From positions 1 to 64,000 of the forward strand of contig NZ_JAGDYP010000003.1 of NCBI RefSeq assembly GCF_017565765.1: a stretch of DNA of 64,000 nt, read 5' to 3'. The stretch's first letter is position 1. Each line of letters begins with the position of its first letter. Source of the DNA: Capnocytophaga bilenii (GTDB taxonomy: Bacteria > Bacteroidota > Bacteroidia > Flavobacteriales > Flavobacteriaceae). The notes under the pieces were generated by a model, which ran no database searches, was not told the origin of the DNA, and saw only the letters and a list, made by a program, of their open reading frames with translations. Positions 56,499 through 64,000 of this stretch are shown piece by piece. Position numbers and translations under genes: made by a program.

Positions 56499-57890
56499 TT
56501 AATCGTTAATCATAGAAGCAGGATCTAATATCTTATCCAATTCTTCCTTGCTAAGCAACTGATGCGCCAACACCAAATCATATACCGATTTGCCTGTCTC
56601 TAAAGCCTCTTTTGCTATCTTAGTACTATTTTTGTACCCAATATAAGGGTTTAGAGCCGTTACGATACCTATACTGTGCTTCACCATATTTAGCGATACT
56701 TCGCGATTAGCCGTAATGCCCTTTACGCACAACTCTCGCAAGGTAACCAATGCATTCTGCAACAAACTAATACTTTCAAATATCGACTCGCAAAGCACAG
56801 GCTCCATCACATTCAATTGCAACTGACCTGCCTCTGCTGCAAACGATACCGTAACATCGTTACCTATCACCTTAAAGCACACTTGGTTTACTACCTCCGG
56901 AATTACAGGGTTTACTTTACCTGGCATTATAGACGAGCCTGGTTGCATCGCAGGCAAGTTAATTTCGCGTAACCCTGCACGAGGGCCCGAAGCCAACAAG
57001 CGCAAGTCGTTACACACTTTAGAAAGTTCTATGGCAAAACGCTTTAAAGCAGATGAGTAGCTCACATAAGCTCCTGTATTGGGAGTTGCGGCAATCAAAT
57101 CAGTAGAAGGAATAAACGTATCCCCTGTAATTGCCGATAAATTTTCAGCACACAAAGCAGGAAAACCTTTAGGAGCATTAAGCCCCGTGCCTATAGCGGT
57201 ACCGCCCATATTAATTTCGTGTAACAACTTGGCAGCAGCAGTAAGCCTGTTTTCATTATCTCCTAAAGTAGCTGCAAAAGCATCAAACTCTTGCCCCAAG
57301 GTCATAGGTACAGCATCTTGCAGCTGGGTGCGCCCCATCTTTATTATATCGGCAAAAGCCTTCCCTTTTTCGCGCAAAGCATCTACTAAGGCTCTAAGTG
57401 CAGTAAGCAGTTGCTTGTTCATATTAATAATTGCAATCTTGATAGCCGTAGGGTAAGCATCATTGGTAGATTGCGAGCAGTTGATATGATCATTAGGCAA
57501 ACAGTGTTGGTAATCGCCTTTAGAATAGCCCATAATTTCCAATGCCCTATTCGCTATCACCTCGTTGGCGTTCATATTTACAGAGGTACCAGCCCCCCCT
57601 TGAAACATATCTACAGGAAATTGGTCATTTAGTTTACCATCAATCACCTCTTGGCAAGCCTGGGTAACGGCAGGCATAATAGCATCAGGAAGCAATCCAA
57701 AATGATGATTAGTTTTAGCAGCAGCCAATTTCACATAACCAATAGCCCTCACAAATTCGGGGTAATGGTGCATTACAACCCCCGAGATTTTAAAGTTATC
57801 AATCGCACGTTGTGTTTGTACGCCATAATAAACCTCAGCAGGAACTTGTAGTTCCCCTATAAGATCTGATTCTGTTCTAAATGTTGCCAT
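56499..57890 (-). CDS. aspA: Aspartate ammonia-lyase
   Basis: 463 residues. The family start RTESDLIGELQVPAEVYYGV-type (about 5-24) with TQRAIDNFKISG; DMFQGGAGTSVNMNANEVI (about 93-111), SQSTNDAYPTA (about 142-152); signature GSSIMPGKVNP (about 317-327) and PGLREINLPAMQ-type segment GLREINLPAMQPGSSIMPGK (partly). Active-site Ser lies in the flexible loop GSS. It converts aspartate to fumarate and ammonia, useful for anaerobic fumarate respiration (inference). First gene of the aspA-GH2-trmN6 group (20 bp before GH2). Confidence 0.93.
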   Translation of the reverse strand: MATFRTESDLIGELQVPAEVYYGVQTQRAIDNFKISGVVMHHYPEFVRAIGYVKLAAAKTNHHFGLLPDAIMPAVTQACQEVIDGKLNDQFPVDMFQGGAGTSVNMNANEVIANRALEIMGYSKGDYQHCLPNDHINCSQSTNDAYPTAIKIAIINMNKQLLTALRALVDALREKGKAFADIIKMGRTQLQDAVPMTLGQEFDAFAATLGDNENRLTAAAKLLHEINMGGTAIGTGLNAPKGFPALCAENLSAITGDTFIPSTDLIAATPNTGAYVSYSSALKRFAIELSKVCNDLRLLASGPRAGLREINLPAMQPGSSIMPGKVNPVIPEVVNQVCFKVIGNDVTVSFAAEAGQLQLNVMEPVLCESIFESISLLQNALVTLRELCVKGITANREVSLNMVKHSIGIVTALNPYIGYKNSTKIAKEALETGKSVYDLVLAHQLLSKEELDKILDPASMIND

Positions 57891-57943
57891 TTTATATATT
57901 ATTTTAATTATTAGTCATACAATTCATCATCCACCTACCGACT

Positions 57944-57951
57944 GCAAATAT
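57944..57951 (-). promoter_or_regulatory. -7 box TATATTTG of aspA
   Basis: CAAATATA on the plus strand, about 54 bp before the aspA start. Confidence 0.6.
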
Positions 57952-57986
57952 ACACCTTTTTTTTGATAATACAACTTTTATAAACC

Positions 57987-58154
57987 TCATTTATCTGCAT
58001 TGGCACCATAAATAAGCGCTAATTTTAGCAGTCGTTTGCCTGCCGTATGCACTACATAAGTATTTTCCAAATGATTGGAGGCATCGGCTTCAAACGACAG
58101 CGTTTGCTTATCTTTTATAGAACCAAAGTTTTGTATACTGAAATTTACAATCAT
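57987..58154 (-). pseudogene. N-terminal stump of an AAA_15/AAA_21-type ATPase, cut at Walker A
   Basis: 55 codons: MIVNFSIQNFGSIKDKQTLS, FEADASNHLENTYVVHTAGK, LLKLALIYGANADK then stop. The opening and GANA (normally GANASGKST) are those of ATP-binding defence-type AAA proteins. The reading ends at the third residue of the P-loop, and no later part of the protein is found between it and aspA. A normal promoter is kept. The rest has been deleted. Confidence 0.7.
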
Positions 58155-58194
58155 CTTACATATATTCTAAACAGTTCCCTATTTAATCACCGTG

Positions 58195-58202
58195 CAAATA
58201 TA
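58195..58202 (-). promoter_or_regulatory. -7 box TATATTTG before the ATPase stump
   Basis: CAAATATA on the plus strand, 41 bp before the start at 58154. Confidence 0.5.
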
Positions 58203-58303
58203 CGTTTTTTTTTAATGCCTTGCTATTTTTATGAAGAAAAATATGTGTTGTAAAGAAGAAGATTAGCGCAAAGCTTTTTTAAGCCATTATGCAACAAGTG
58301 TGT

Positions 58304-59140
58304 TTAGCTTAAAAAGGCTTCGCGCCAATACCTAATACGATACCCAAAATTATTTTTGAGTTTAGATTTATCTAATACTGAATAAGCGGGACGTGTTACC
58401 TTGCTTGGAAACTCTGCCGAGCGGCAGGGCAGCACCTTACAAGCGTTACCCGAATGCGCCACTATAGTAGTAGCGAAGTCATACCACGAGCATACCCCTT
58501 CATTGCTAAAGTGATATACCTCTTGTTTGCCTTTATACCAGCCATTATTAATGGCTTGCACTACAAAATCAGCCAAATCAGCAGCATTGGTAGGAGTACC
58601 TACTTGGTCAAAAACTACTTTTAGCTCTGTACGTTCAGCACTTAGCCGCTGAATAGTTTTTACAAAATTATGCCCAAAGCGCAATGAGTAAAGCCACGAG
58701 GTGCGGATAATCATATAATCAATACCCGCCGCCTTTATAGCTTCTTCGCCGGCTAATTTTGTACGCCCATACACGCCTAACGGCTGCGTAGCATCCGTTT
58801 CATTATAAGGCGTATTGGCACTTCCACCAAACACATAGTCGGTAGAAATATGAATAAGTGGTATGTGAAACTCTTTGCATACAGCAGCCAAGTGGACTGC
58901 AGCGTGATGGTTAATAGCCTCTGCCACCACCACATCATCTTCAGCTTTATCCACATTGGTATAAGCCGCACAATTTACGATAATATCTATATTGTTTTGC
59001 TGTACAAAAGAGTGTAGGCTGCCTATTTGGGTAATATCCAAGGTAGTAGCATCAGTAAAAAAATAATTACCAATGCGTACCGTGCTGGCTTCTATTTCAG
59101 AACCAAGCTGTCCGCCAGCACCTGTTACTAATACATTCAT
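58304..59140 (-). CDS. rfbD: dTDP-4-dehydrorhamnose reductase
   Basis: 278 residues, SDR fold. NVLVTGAGGQLGSEI (about 2-16) is the NAD(P)-binding motif; HISTDYVFGGSANTPYNETD (about 95-114) is the family hallmark and YGRTKLAGE (about 121-129) the catalytic Tyr-x3-Lys; a C-terminal ESFKTKRPAYSVLDKSKL-like end appears as VTRPAYSVLDKSKLKN. It makes dTDP-L-rhamnose for surface polysaccharide. rfbA, B and C are not in the window. It follows a 65-aa gene by 23 bp. Confidence 0.92.
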   Translation of the reverse strand: MNVLVTGAGGQLGSEIEASTVRIGNYFFTDATTLDITQIGSLHSFVQQNNIDIIVNCAAYTNVDKAEDDVVVAEAINHHAAVHLAAVCKEFHIPLIHISTDYVFGGSANTPYNETDATQPLGVYGRTKLAGEEAIKAAGIDYMIIRTSWLYSLRFGHNFVKTIQRLSAERTELKVVFDQVGTPTNAADLADFVVQAINNGWYKGKQEVYHFSNEGVCSWYDFATTIVAHSGNACKVLPCRSAEFPSKVTRPAYSVLDKSKLKNNFGYRIRYWREAFLS

Positions 59141-59163
59141 TACTACAATAAACAGCCTTGCAA

Positions 59164-59361
59164 TTAATAGCTAAAAGCGTTTACGTTCACACCTACATAT
59201 TTGTTTGCCATACGATTTACATCGCTGCGGTATTTTTCTGGTACATTAGCACCATACGCTGCATACAATTGTGCAAACTTTTGCTTTAAATCTGCTGTTA
59301 CCTCTGTGTTGAAGTTTTCCATATAAAGGATTTGCTCCACTACTTTTACAAATTCTTCCAT
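59164..59361 (-). CDS. Small hypothetical protein upstream of rfbD
   Basis: 65 residues: MEEFVKVVEQILYMENFNTE then VTADLKQKFAQLYAAYGANV and ending VGVNVNAFSY. Helical, acidic, no signal. No family is recognised. A TATCTTTG -7 box at 59407-59414 lies 46 bp upstream, and rfbD follows 23 bp downstream, so it is very likely a real gene heading the operon. Confidence 0.65.
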   Translation of the reverse strand: MEEFVKVVEQILYMENFNTEVTADLKQKFAQLYAAYGANVPEKYRSDVNRMANKYVGVNVNAFSY

Positions 59362-59406
59362 TTTTTTTGAGTTTTAAAATTATTAATTCCTTTCAATTTT
59401 TCGCTG

Positions 59407-59414
59407 CAAAGATA
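59407..59414 (-). promoter_or_regulatory. -7 box TATCTTTG of the 65-aa gene and rfbD
   Basis: CAAAGATA on the plus strand, 46 bp before the start of the small gene. Confidence 0.65.
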
Positions 59415-59538
59415 TAAAATATTTTCGAACTACCAAATAATAATTGTTAAATAAATTAAACATCAAACTAACAACGTTACTAACAAGTTATTAACAGCTT
59501 GTTTATGGTTATTAACAATTTAGCCAACACACTGTCTT

Positions 59539-60825
59539 TTAGAGCTCTAACACTACTCTATTGAGTGCTTTAATCGTTTTATCCAAATCGTCATAAGTGA
59601 TAGCATCATTTAGAAAATAACTCTCAAAACTACTAGGAGGTAGGTAAATTCCCTCGCGTAGCATTCCGTGAAAATAACGCTTAAAGCGTTGGGTATCACT
59701 TTTTGAAGAGCTAACAAAGTTGGTTACAGGGCTCTCGGTAAAGAATAAGGTAAACATAGAGCCAAAGCTGTTGATTTGGTGGGGTATTCCTGCTCTTTGC
59801 AACACTTCTTCAAAACCTTGATGTAAATAAGCTGTTTTTTTAGCCAAACTTTCATACACTTCGGGGTGTTCATTCAGTGCTGTAAGCATTGCCAAGCCCG
59901 CACTCATCGCCAGCGGATTCCCACTAAGGGTTCCTGCCTGATATACAGGCCCCTCAGGAGCTAAATAGCTCATTATTTCTTTATTAGCTGCAAACGCCCC
60001 TACAGGTAGCCCGCCGCCTATCACTTTCCCAAAGGTAACAATATCTGCCCTGATACCGAATACTTCTTGCGCTCCTCCTTTGGCTAAACGGAAGCCCGTC
60101 ATTACTTCGTCAAATATCAGCAAAGAACCATTTTCGGTACAAAGTTGTCGCAAGCCTTCCAAAAATCCTTCTTGTGGCAGTACGCACCCCATATTGCCCG
60201 CTACTGGCTCAATGATAACACCTGCTATCTGCTGAGGATTAGCTTCAAAAAGGGCTTTTACCGAAGCTAAATCGTTGTAATTAGCCAAAAGGGTATCTTT
60301 TGCAGTGCCTTGTGTTACCCCTGGGCTGTTGGGTGTGCCAAAGGTAGCTCCACCGCTTCCCGCTTCTATCAGGAATGCATCGGAATGCCCGTGATAGCAA
60401 CCTATAAATTTGATAATCTTTTCGCGCCCTGTGTAGCCACGTGCCAAGCGTATAGCACTCATACAGGCTTCAGTACCACTATTCACAAACCTGATTTTGT
60501 CTATATTGGGCACCATTGCAACTGCCAATTCGGCTATTTGTACTTCCACTTCGGTAGGGATACCAAATGAGGTGCCTTTTTTGGCACGCTCTGTTACTGC
60601 TTCAATCACAGGGGGATAAGCGTGCCCTAAAATTAGGGGACCCCAAGAGGCTATATAGTCTATATATTTTCGTCCGTCTTCATCGGTAAGATAAGCACCA
60701 GCAGCTTCTTTTATAAATATAGGATTTCCTCCTACGGCATTAAAAGCACGTACAGGTGAATTTACCCCCCCTGGTAATACTTGCTGAGCTTTTGCGAAAA
60801 GCTCACTACTGCGTTTATACAACAT
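59539..60825 (-). CDS. hemL: Glutamate-1-semialdehyde 2,1-aminomutase
   Basis: 428 residues, PLP aminomutase of the fold-type I aminotransferase III group. [20 protein letters not shown] (about 13-32) is the family start; [12 protein letters not shown] (about 60-71); [20 protein letters not shown] (about 115-134); [18 protein letters not shown] (about 237-254); catalytic Lys in [20 protein letters not shown] (about 263-282). It makes 5-aminolevulinate for haem. The PfkB kinase gene lies 56 bp upstream on the same strand. Confidence 0.95.
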   Translation of the reverse strand: MLYKRSSELFAKAQQVLPGGVNSPVRAFNAVGGNPIFIKEAAGAYLTDEDGRKYIDYIASWGPLILGHAYPPVIEAVTERAKKGTSFGIPTEVEVQIAELAVAMVPNIDKIRFVNSGTEACMSAIRLARGYTGREKIIKFIGCYHGHSDAFLIEAGSGGATFGTPNSPGVTQGTAKDTLLANYNDLASVKALFEANPQQIAGVIIEPVAGNMGCVLPQEGFLEGLRQLCTENGSLLIFDEVMTGFRLAKGGAQEVFGIRADIVTFGKVIGGGLPVGAFAANKEIMSYLAPEGPVYQAGTLSGNPLAMSAGLAMLTALNEHPEVYESLAKKTAYLHQGFEEVLQRAGIPHQINSFGSMFTLFFTESPVTNFVSSSKSDTQRFKRYFHGMLREGIYLPPSSFESYFLNDAITYDDLDKTIKALNRVVLEL

Positions 60826-60881
60826 TTTATTATCTTTTTATTCTGGTTTGTCTATTTTTTTATTGGCAATTTAACTGATAA

Positions 60882-61808
60882 TCAACACAATTTGATATCA
60901 AATTGTGTAAGGTCTCTGAATTGATACAAGCGGCTATTGATATCCTCTGGGGTAAGCGATAGCATTCGTTCGGCTCCTAAACTTTCTATACAAAACGAAG
61001 CTAAATTGGAGCCGTGTATAACAGCATTTTTGATGTTTTCAAAACTAAAATCGTTTGTTTTTGTAAGATAGCCTACAATACCTCCTGCAAACACATCGCC
61101 TGCCCCTGTGGGGTCGCACACTTCGGAGAGCGGCAAAGCGGGAGCAAAAAAAGCACTATCTTCGTGAAACAACAACGCCCCGTGTTCGCCTTTTTTGATT
61201 ACTACATATTTTGTACCCATTGCCAAGATGCGTTTTGCTGCCTTTACCAGTGAATATTCATCGGTAAGCTGGCGCGCCTCTTGCTCGTTGATGGTTATCA
61301 TATCTACCTTGCTGATAACTTCTTCTAAAAGTTCGTAGGTATGGGTAATCCAATAGTTCATCGTATCGAGTACCACAAAGGGCAAATGCGTCATTTGGGC
61401 AAGTACATCTATCTGTATTTGTGGGTGCAAGTTGCCCAGCATTAGCACTTGGGCATCGGTAAAAGCTGCGGGTACCACAGGCTTGAAGTGGGCAAGCACA
61501 TTCAGCTGGGTATCTAAGGTATCGCGCAGGTTCATATCTTCGTGATAACGAGCACTCCAATAGAATGTCTTATCTTGGGGGTCTATCTCTATCCCCGATA
61601 TATCTATATGGCGCTGGGTGAGCAATCTCAAAAAACTGGTAGGATAATCACCCCCTATTACAGATACTACTGCTGTAGGAACACCAAACTGTGCTGCCGA
61701 GAGGGCAGTGTAATTAGCTGCACCCCCCATAATAATATCACTCTTCTGAAAAGGCGTTTCTATCTTATCAAACGCCATACTTCCTATAATCAATAATTTA
61801 TGCGACAT
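60882..61808 (-). CDS. PfkB-family carbohydrate/nucleoside kinase
   Basis: 308 residues from MSHKLLIIGSMAFDKIETPF, chosen over an upstream start that overlaps the promoter. GGAANYTALSAAQFGVPTAV (about 31-50) is the N-terminal ribokinase-fold motif and CDPTGAGDVFAGGIVGYL (about 239-256) the catalytic GAGD with Asp base and anion hole; VIKKGEHGALLFHED precedes. The substrate (sugar, nucleoside or similar) is not readable from sequence. It may share a transcript with hemL. A -7 box TATCTTTG is at 61831. Confidence 0.9.
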   Translation of the reverse strand: MSHKLLIIGSMAFDKIETPFQKSDIIMGGAANYTALSAAQFGVPTAVVSVIGGDYPTSFLRLLTQRHIDISGIEIDPQDKTFYWSARYHEDMNLRDTLDTQLNVLAHFKPVVPAAFTDAQVLMLGNLHPQIQIDVLAQMTHLPFVVLDTMNYWITHTYELLEEVISKVDMITINEQEARQLTDEYSLVKAAKRILAMGTKYVVIKKGEHGALLFHEDSAFFAPALPLSEVCDPTGAGDVFAGGIVGYLTKTNDFSFENIKNAVIHGSNLASFCIESLGAERMLSLTPEDINSRLYQFRDLTQFDIKLC

Positions 61809-61830
61809 CTTACGCCTTTTGTTTTCGGGG

Positions 61831-61838
61831 CAAAGATA
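61831..61838 (-). promoter_or_regulatory. -7 box TATCTTTG of the PfkB kinase
   Basis: CAAAGATA on the plus strand, 23 bp before the start. Confidence 0.65.
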
Positions 61839-61897
61839 CAAAAAAATAATTATTAATACCTAATGATTATGATTAATATACCTGCTCGCCTACTTTC

Positions 61898-62022
61898 GTG
61901 CGAGCCACACAGCCTTCACATACTCGGCTGTGCCAGCTCGCCGACTTTCCTTCGGTGCGAGCCGCACAGCCTTTTATCCTTCGTCACATACTCGGCTGCG
62001 CCAGCTCGCCGACTTTCCTTCG
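61898..62022. repeat. GC-rich 57-68-bp tandem repeat, two copies
   Basis: Copy 1 61898-61954, copy 2 61955-62022: both start GTGCGAGCC(A/G)CACAGCC and end CGGCTG(T/C)GCCAGCTCGCCG then ACTTTCCTTCG; copy 2 has about 11 extra bases. Composition is clearly above the local average. Confidence 0.85.
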
Positions 62023-62029
62023 CTTATCC

Positions 62030-62062
62030 TTCGCTGAAGGTTCGCTGAAGGTTCGCTGAAGG
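62030..62062 (+). repeat. 11-bp tandem repeat (TTCGCTGAAGG)3
   Basis: Three exact copies at 62030, 62041 and 62052, following CTTATCCTTCGC. Related to the 11-mer at 14060-14103. Confidence 0.9.
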
Positions 62063-62080
62063 GATAGTGCTTTAGAAATA

Positions 62081-62120
62081 AAAAAGAGCTGATGAGTACG
62101 GGTGCTCATCAGCTCTTTTT
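62081..62120. terminator. Bidirectional terminator
   Basis: AAAAAGAGCTGATGAG (62081-62096), 8-nt loop, CTCATCAGCTCTTTTT (62105-62120): a perfect 16-bp stem with A- and T-runs on both sides. It ends the DUF1735/LamG transcript on the minus strand. Confidence 0.92.
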
Positions 62121-62158
62121 GAATACTTATTTTTATTACATTGATTATATAGCTTGCG

Positions 62159-63316
62159 CTAATCGGCAATATCTACTCGCAAGTTTACTATATCTGGCTG
62201 AGTAGAGGGGCCTGCTCCACCGCTGTAACGACCATAACGTGAAGTTGCATCTAACTTATTCTTGCTTTGGTCTTTGATATAATATACTCCATTTTTTTCA
62301 TAACTATCGGTACCATTGAGTTTCCAATAACCGAATAGTCCTTCAGAATTAGGATCTACCCCTAAGCGGTTGTTCTTTAGCTGGCTGGCAGTTCTTGCTA
62401 CGTTCCAAATGCGGCACTCGCTCATTTTGCCTCGCCAAATACGGTTAGGGTCATAGTCGTAAGCATAGCCTATGAAAAATGGCCCTGTAAGGTTGAAACT
62501 GCTTACGCTGGCTGTCTTTTCAGCTACTTTTTCTCCATCAACAAATATTTCAGCCAGTTTGCTTGCTCCGTTAAACACAAAAGCTACGTGATACCATTTT
62601 CCTGTAACAAATTTCATTGCAGGGTTAAACTGTACATTACCTGCTATCTGTATTTGTTCGGCATCTACCGTAGTATCACCAAAACGCAATATTAGGTTAC
62701 CTTCAGCCCCCATTACAGTACTAAGAAGTACAAAGTTATCTACGTATATCAGTGCCTCATAAGTAAGTGAATTAAACTTGGCATTGGTAGGCATAGGTAT
62801 TGAAAGAAATTTACCATTAAAATTCATTACCTTGCTGATAACAGTTGGTTTTGTTATCTCTACAAACATTGTTCTAGCCTCTATTGTTGGCAAGCTCGCA
62901 TCAGCTATCGTAACAGGTACTACATAAGTACTACCTTCTTGAATTCCCGAAAGATTCTTCAAAATTAGCTTGCAAGGATCAGCGTAAATACTACCACTTT
63001 TTATGCTAGCCGAATTACTCGCTAAACTGAAGTTTTCAGCAGGCATCATTTGGTATTTTGTCCCATTTTTAGCATTGTAGTCCGCTACCATTTGCGCATT
63101 GCCTACTTGGTAGGTAACATTTACAACCTCATCAGCTATATTTGTCAGCCGCGAAGTGATGTTAAACTCATATGTGTTTACACCCTCACCTACTTTTAGC
63201 TTTTGCTGTTCTTTCTCAAAGTATACTTTTGTTTCCAATAGGCTATTTTCCTTGTCTTTACAAGCGTAAAGAGCTAAGAAAGCAACCACTCCTATACAAT
63301 ATTTTATATATTTCAT
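62159..63316 (-). CDS. DUF1735 and LamG-domain lipoprotein, glycan-locus type
   Basis: 385 residues. Lipoprotein signal ends FLALYACKD (Cys19). DUF1735/BT_3987-type domain (about 30-150): VYFEKEQQKLKVGEGVN start and VVPVTIADASLPTIEARTMF; then a LamG/concanavalin-like domain (about 165-355): NFNGKFLSIPMPTNAKFNSL, GKWYHVAFVFNGASKLAEIF, VDGEKVAEKTASVSSFNLTG, IWNVARTASQLKNNRLG. Surface glycan-binding accessory of the GH18 enzyme 13 bp upstream. In related loci such proteins bind N-glycans released by EndoS/F-type enzymes (inference). Confidence 0.85.
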   Translation of the reverse strand: MKYIKYCIGVVAFLALYACKDKENSLLETKVYFEKEQQKLKVGEGVNTYEFNITSRLTNIADEVVNVTYQVGNAQMVADYNAKNGTKYQMMPAENFSLASNSASIKSGSIYADPCKLILKNLSGIQEGSTYVVPVTIADASLPTIEARTMFVEITKPTVISKVMNFNGKFLSIPMPTNAKFNSLTYEALIYVDNFVLLSTVMGAEGNLILRFGDTTVDAEQIQIAGNVQFNPAMKFVTGKWYHVAFVFNGASKLAEIFVDGEKVAEKTASVSSFNLTGPFFIGYAYDYDPNRIWRGKMSECRIWNVARTASQLKNNRLGVDPNSEGLFGYWKLNGTDSYEKNGVYYIKDQSKNKLDATSRYGRYSGGAGPSTQPDIVNLRVDIAD

Positions 63317-63329
63317 AACTAATTACTTT

Positions 63330-64000
63330 TTAGGGTTGTGGATTATTTTTTATATATTCCTTATGAGCTTTGTGCATCAAATAGATAGCTTTGCGTGTCC
63401 ATTTATAGTCGGGCTTGTTGTCATAGTCGTTATCTATACGATAAGCACCTACACCCCCTTTAGGCCCGTTGCTGGAGTTATAGACCGCTTGTTGCAAAAG
63501 TACTCCTCCTGATTGTGATGACGATTCGAAGTTATCTGTATAGATATGCTTCTTGGTGTTGTAGTATTCTTCAAAAGCTCTTGCTACACGCGACTCGCGA
63601 TAGTCAAGATGAGAGTCGCCATAGGCTTGCGAAATAAAGTAGTCAAAATAAGGACCTGACTGTTTGCTCACCGACCAAAGCTCTCCATCTACTAATAAAT
63701 AGCGTCTTTTTCCTGTATCTACAGTAGCTTTGGGGCCTAAATACTTCCCAAGCTCTTCTACCAAAATATGAAGATACCTTCCGTGATATCCCTTCAAGCT
63801 ACCATCGCCATCACCAGCAACGTTAGGCTCCCAGTCTATATCCAATCCGTCATAATCATACTTCACAATAGTATCGCAAAGTGCTTTTGCATACTTCTTT
63901 ATTGCAGCGGTATGGTCGTCCGAACCTTTCACGCCACTTGTATAGCCCCAATAAGCTTCTTGAGCCCTTCTTATCTTCTCGTTGATTTCCGATTCCGAGT
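63330..64000 (-). CDS. GH18 endo-beta-N-acetylglucosaminidase, partial (5' end beyond window)
   Basis: At least 223 residues; the frame stays open to the window edge (residues SEINEKIRRAQEAYWGYTSG before KGSDDHTAAIKKYAKA), so the start lies outside. The GH18 signature YDGLDIDWEPN contains DxxDxDxE with catalytic Glu; FDYFISQAYGDSHLDY follows, and KHIYTDNFESSSQSGGVL then VGAYRIDNDYDNKP near the end. It cuts the GlcNAc-GlcNAc core of N-glycans, as in EndoS/EndoF and the Gpd system of Capnocytophaga canimorsus (related by inference). It precedes the DUF1735/LamG lipoprotein by 13 bp. SusC/D genes would lie to the right. Confidence 0.88.
   Translation of the reverse strand, partial: SESEINEKIRRAQEAYWGYTSGVKGSDDHTAAIKKYAKALCDTIVKYDYDGLDIDWEPNVAGDGDGSLKGYHGRYLHILVEELGKYLGPKATVDTGKRRYLLVDGELWSVSKQSGPYFDYFISQAYGDSHLDYRESRVARAFEEYYNTKKHIYTDNFESSSQSGGVLLQQAVYNSSNGPKGGVGAYRIDNDYDNKPDYKWTRKAIYLMHKAHKEYIKNNPQP

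Larger units (their letters stand above)
57891..58303. other. Intergenic region with a gene stump
   Basis: Holds the aspA -7 box (57944-57951), an AAA ATPase stump (57987-58154) and its -7 box (58195-58202). The part 58203-58303 shows nothing else of note. Confidence 0.7.
61842..62158. other. 317-bp intergenic region with repeats and terminator
   Basis: GC-rich tandem repeat (61898-62022), 11-bp repeats (62030-62062) and a bidirectional terminator (62081-62120). No gene. Confidence 0.8.

Overview
The window reads as a chromosome segment of a low-GC member of the Bacteroidetes, family Flavobacteriaceae, most likely Capnocytophaga or a close relative (inference). Evidence: many genes are preceded by the Bacteroidetes -7 box TAnnTTTG rather than an E. 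coli -10; there is a PorP/SprF protein of the type IX secretion system; an end of a GH18/DUF1735 glycan-utilisation locus; a long PurF-like protein; and IS1182 and IS982 family elements.

Layout. 1-5.9 kb is an accessory region: an Rhs core tail with two orphan, probably immunity, genes separated by a hairpin repeat; an AAA ATPase plus DUF4435/TOPRIM pair resembling the PARIS anti-phage system; an IS1182-family element that splits a small exported-protein gene; and a LytTR regulator stripped of its receiver domain. 6-11.7 kb continues as a defence-rich patch: an esterase-like hydrolase, a DUF262/DUF1524 (GmrSD-type) protein, a membrane protein convergent with a Lit-like metalloprotease, and remnants of a SnoaL-like and a Schlafen/AlbA-type gene. 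11.9-25.2 kb is mostly core: SBF-type transporter, threonine aldolase, ileS, MsrA-MsrB lipoprotein, PorP/SprF, folB, two roadblock-like paralogues flanking tRNA-Cys, recX, a second SBF-type transporter, radC and a two-gene ThrE-type exporter.

25.2-38.3 kb is mainly minus strand: nrdB-ribD-FAD oxidoreductase; a glycogen operon (branching enzyme, debranching enzyme, GT4 synthase-like, GH57, small 78-aa protein); carbonic anhydrase; a His-rich CDF zinc-type transporter; then a four-gene cassette with a glucosaminidase that looks phage-derived (37.3-39.2 kb). 39.2-45.9 kb is a second accessory island: palindromic repeats, two MITE-like elements sharing ends with the IS1182 element, a restriction-modification-like operon (two methyltransferase-like proteins, an unknown protein, and a helicase with an N-terminal GIY-YIG-like domain) and two tandem ~173-bp structured repeats.

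45.9-64 kb: mevalonate kinase-like GHMP kinase and PurF-like amidotransferase; an IS982-family element; hypothetical genes and a broken HlyD adaptor; a YD-repeat secreted protein; the operon aspA - GH2 - trmN6, in which the GH2 protein has lost its catalytic core; the stump of an AAA ATPase cut at the Walker A motif; rfbD with a small upstream gene; a PfkB kinase with hemL; and, at the right edge, a DUF1735/LamG lipoprotein and a GH18 endo-beta-N-acetylglucosaminidase running off the window.

Most striking observations: the PARIS-like pair beside an Rhs immunity array, the GIY-YIG-helicase/methyltransferase system, the catalytically gutted GH2, the tandem structured repeats before the RM operon, the IS1182-related MITEs, and a dispersed 8-bp AATTTNCT tandem repeat sitting just upstream of several promoters. 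All family assignments are from reading the sequence; no searches were run.
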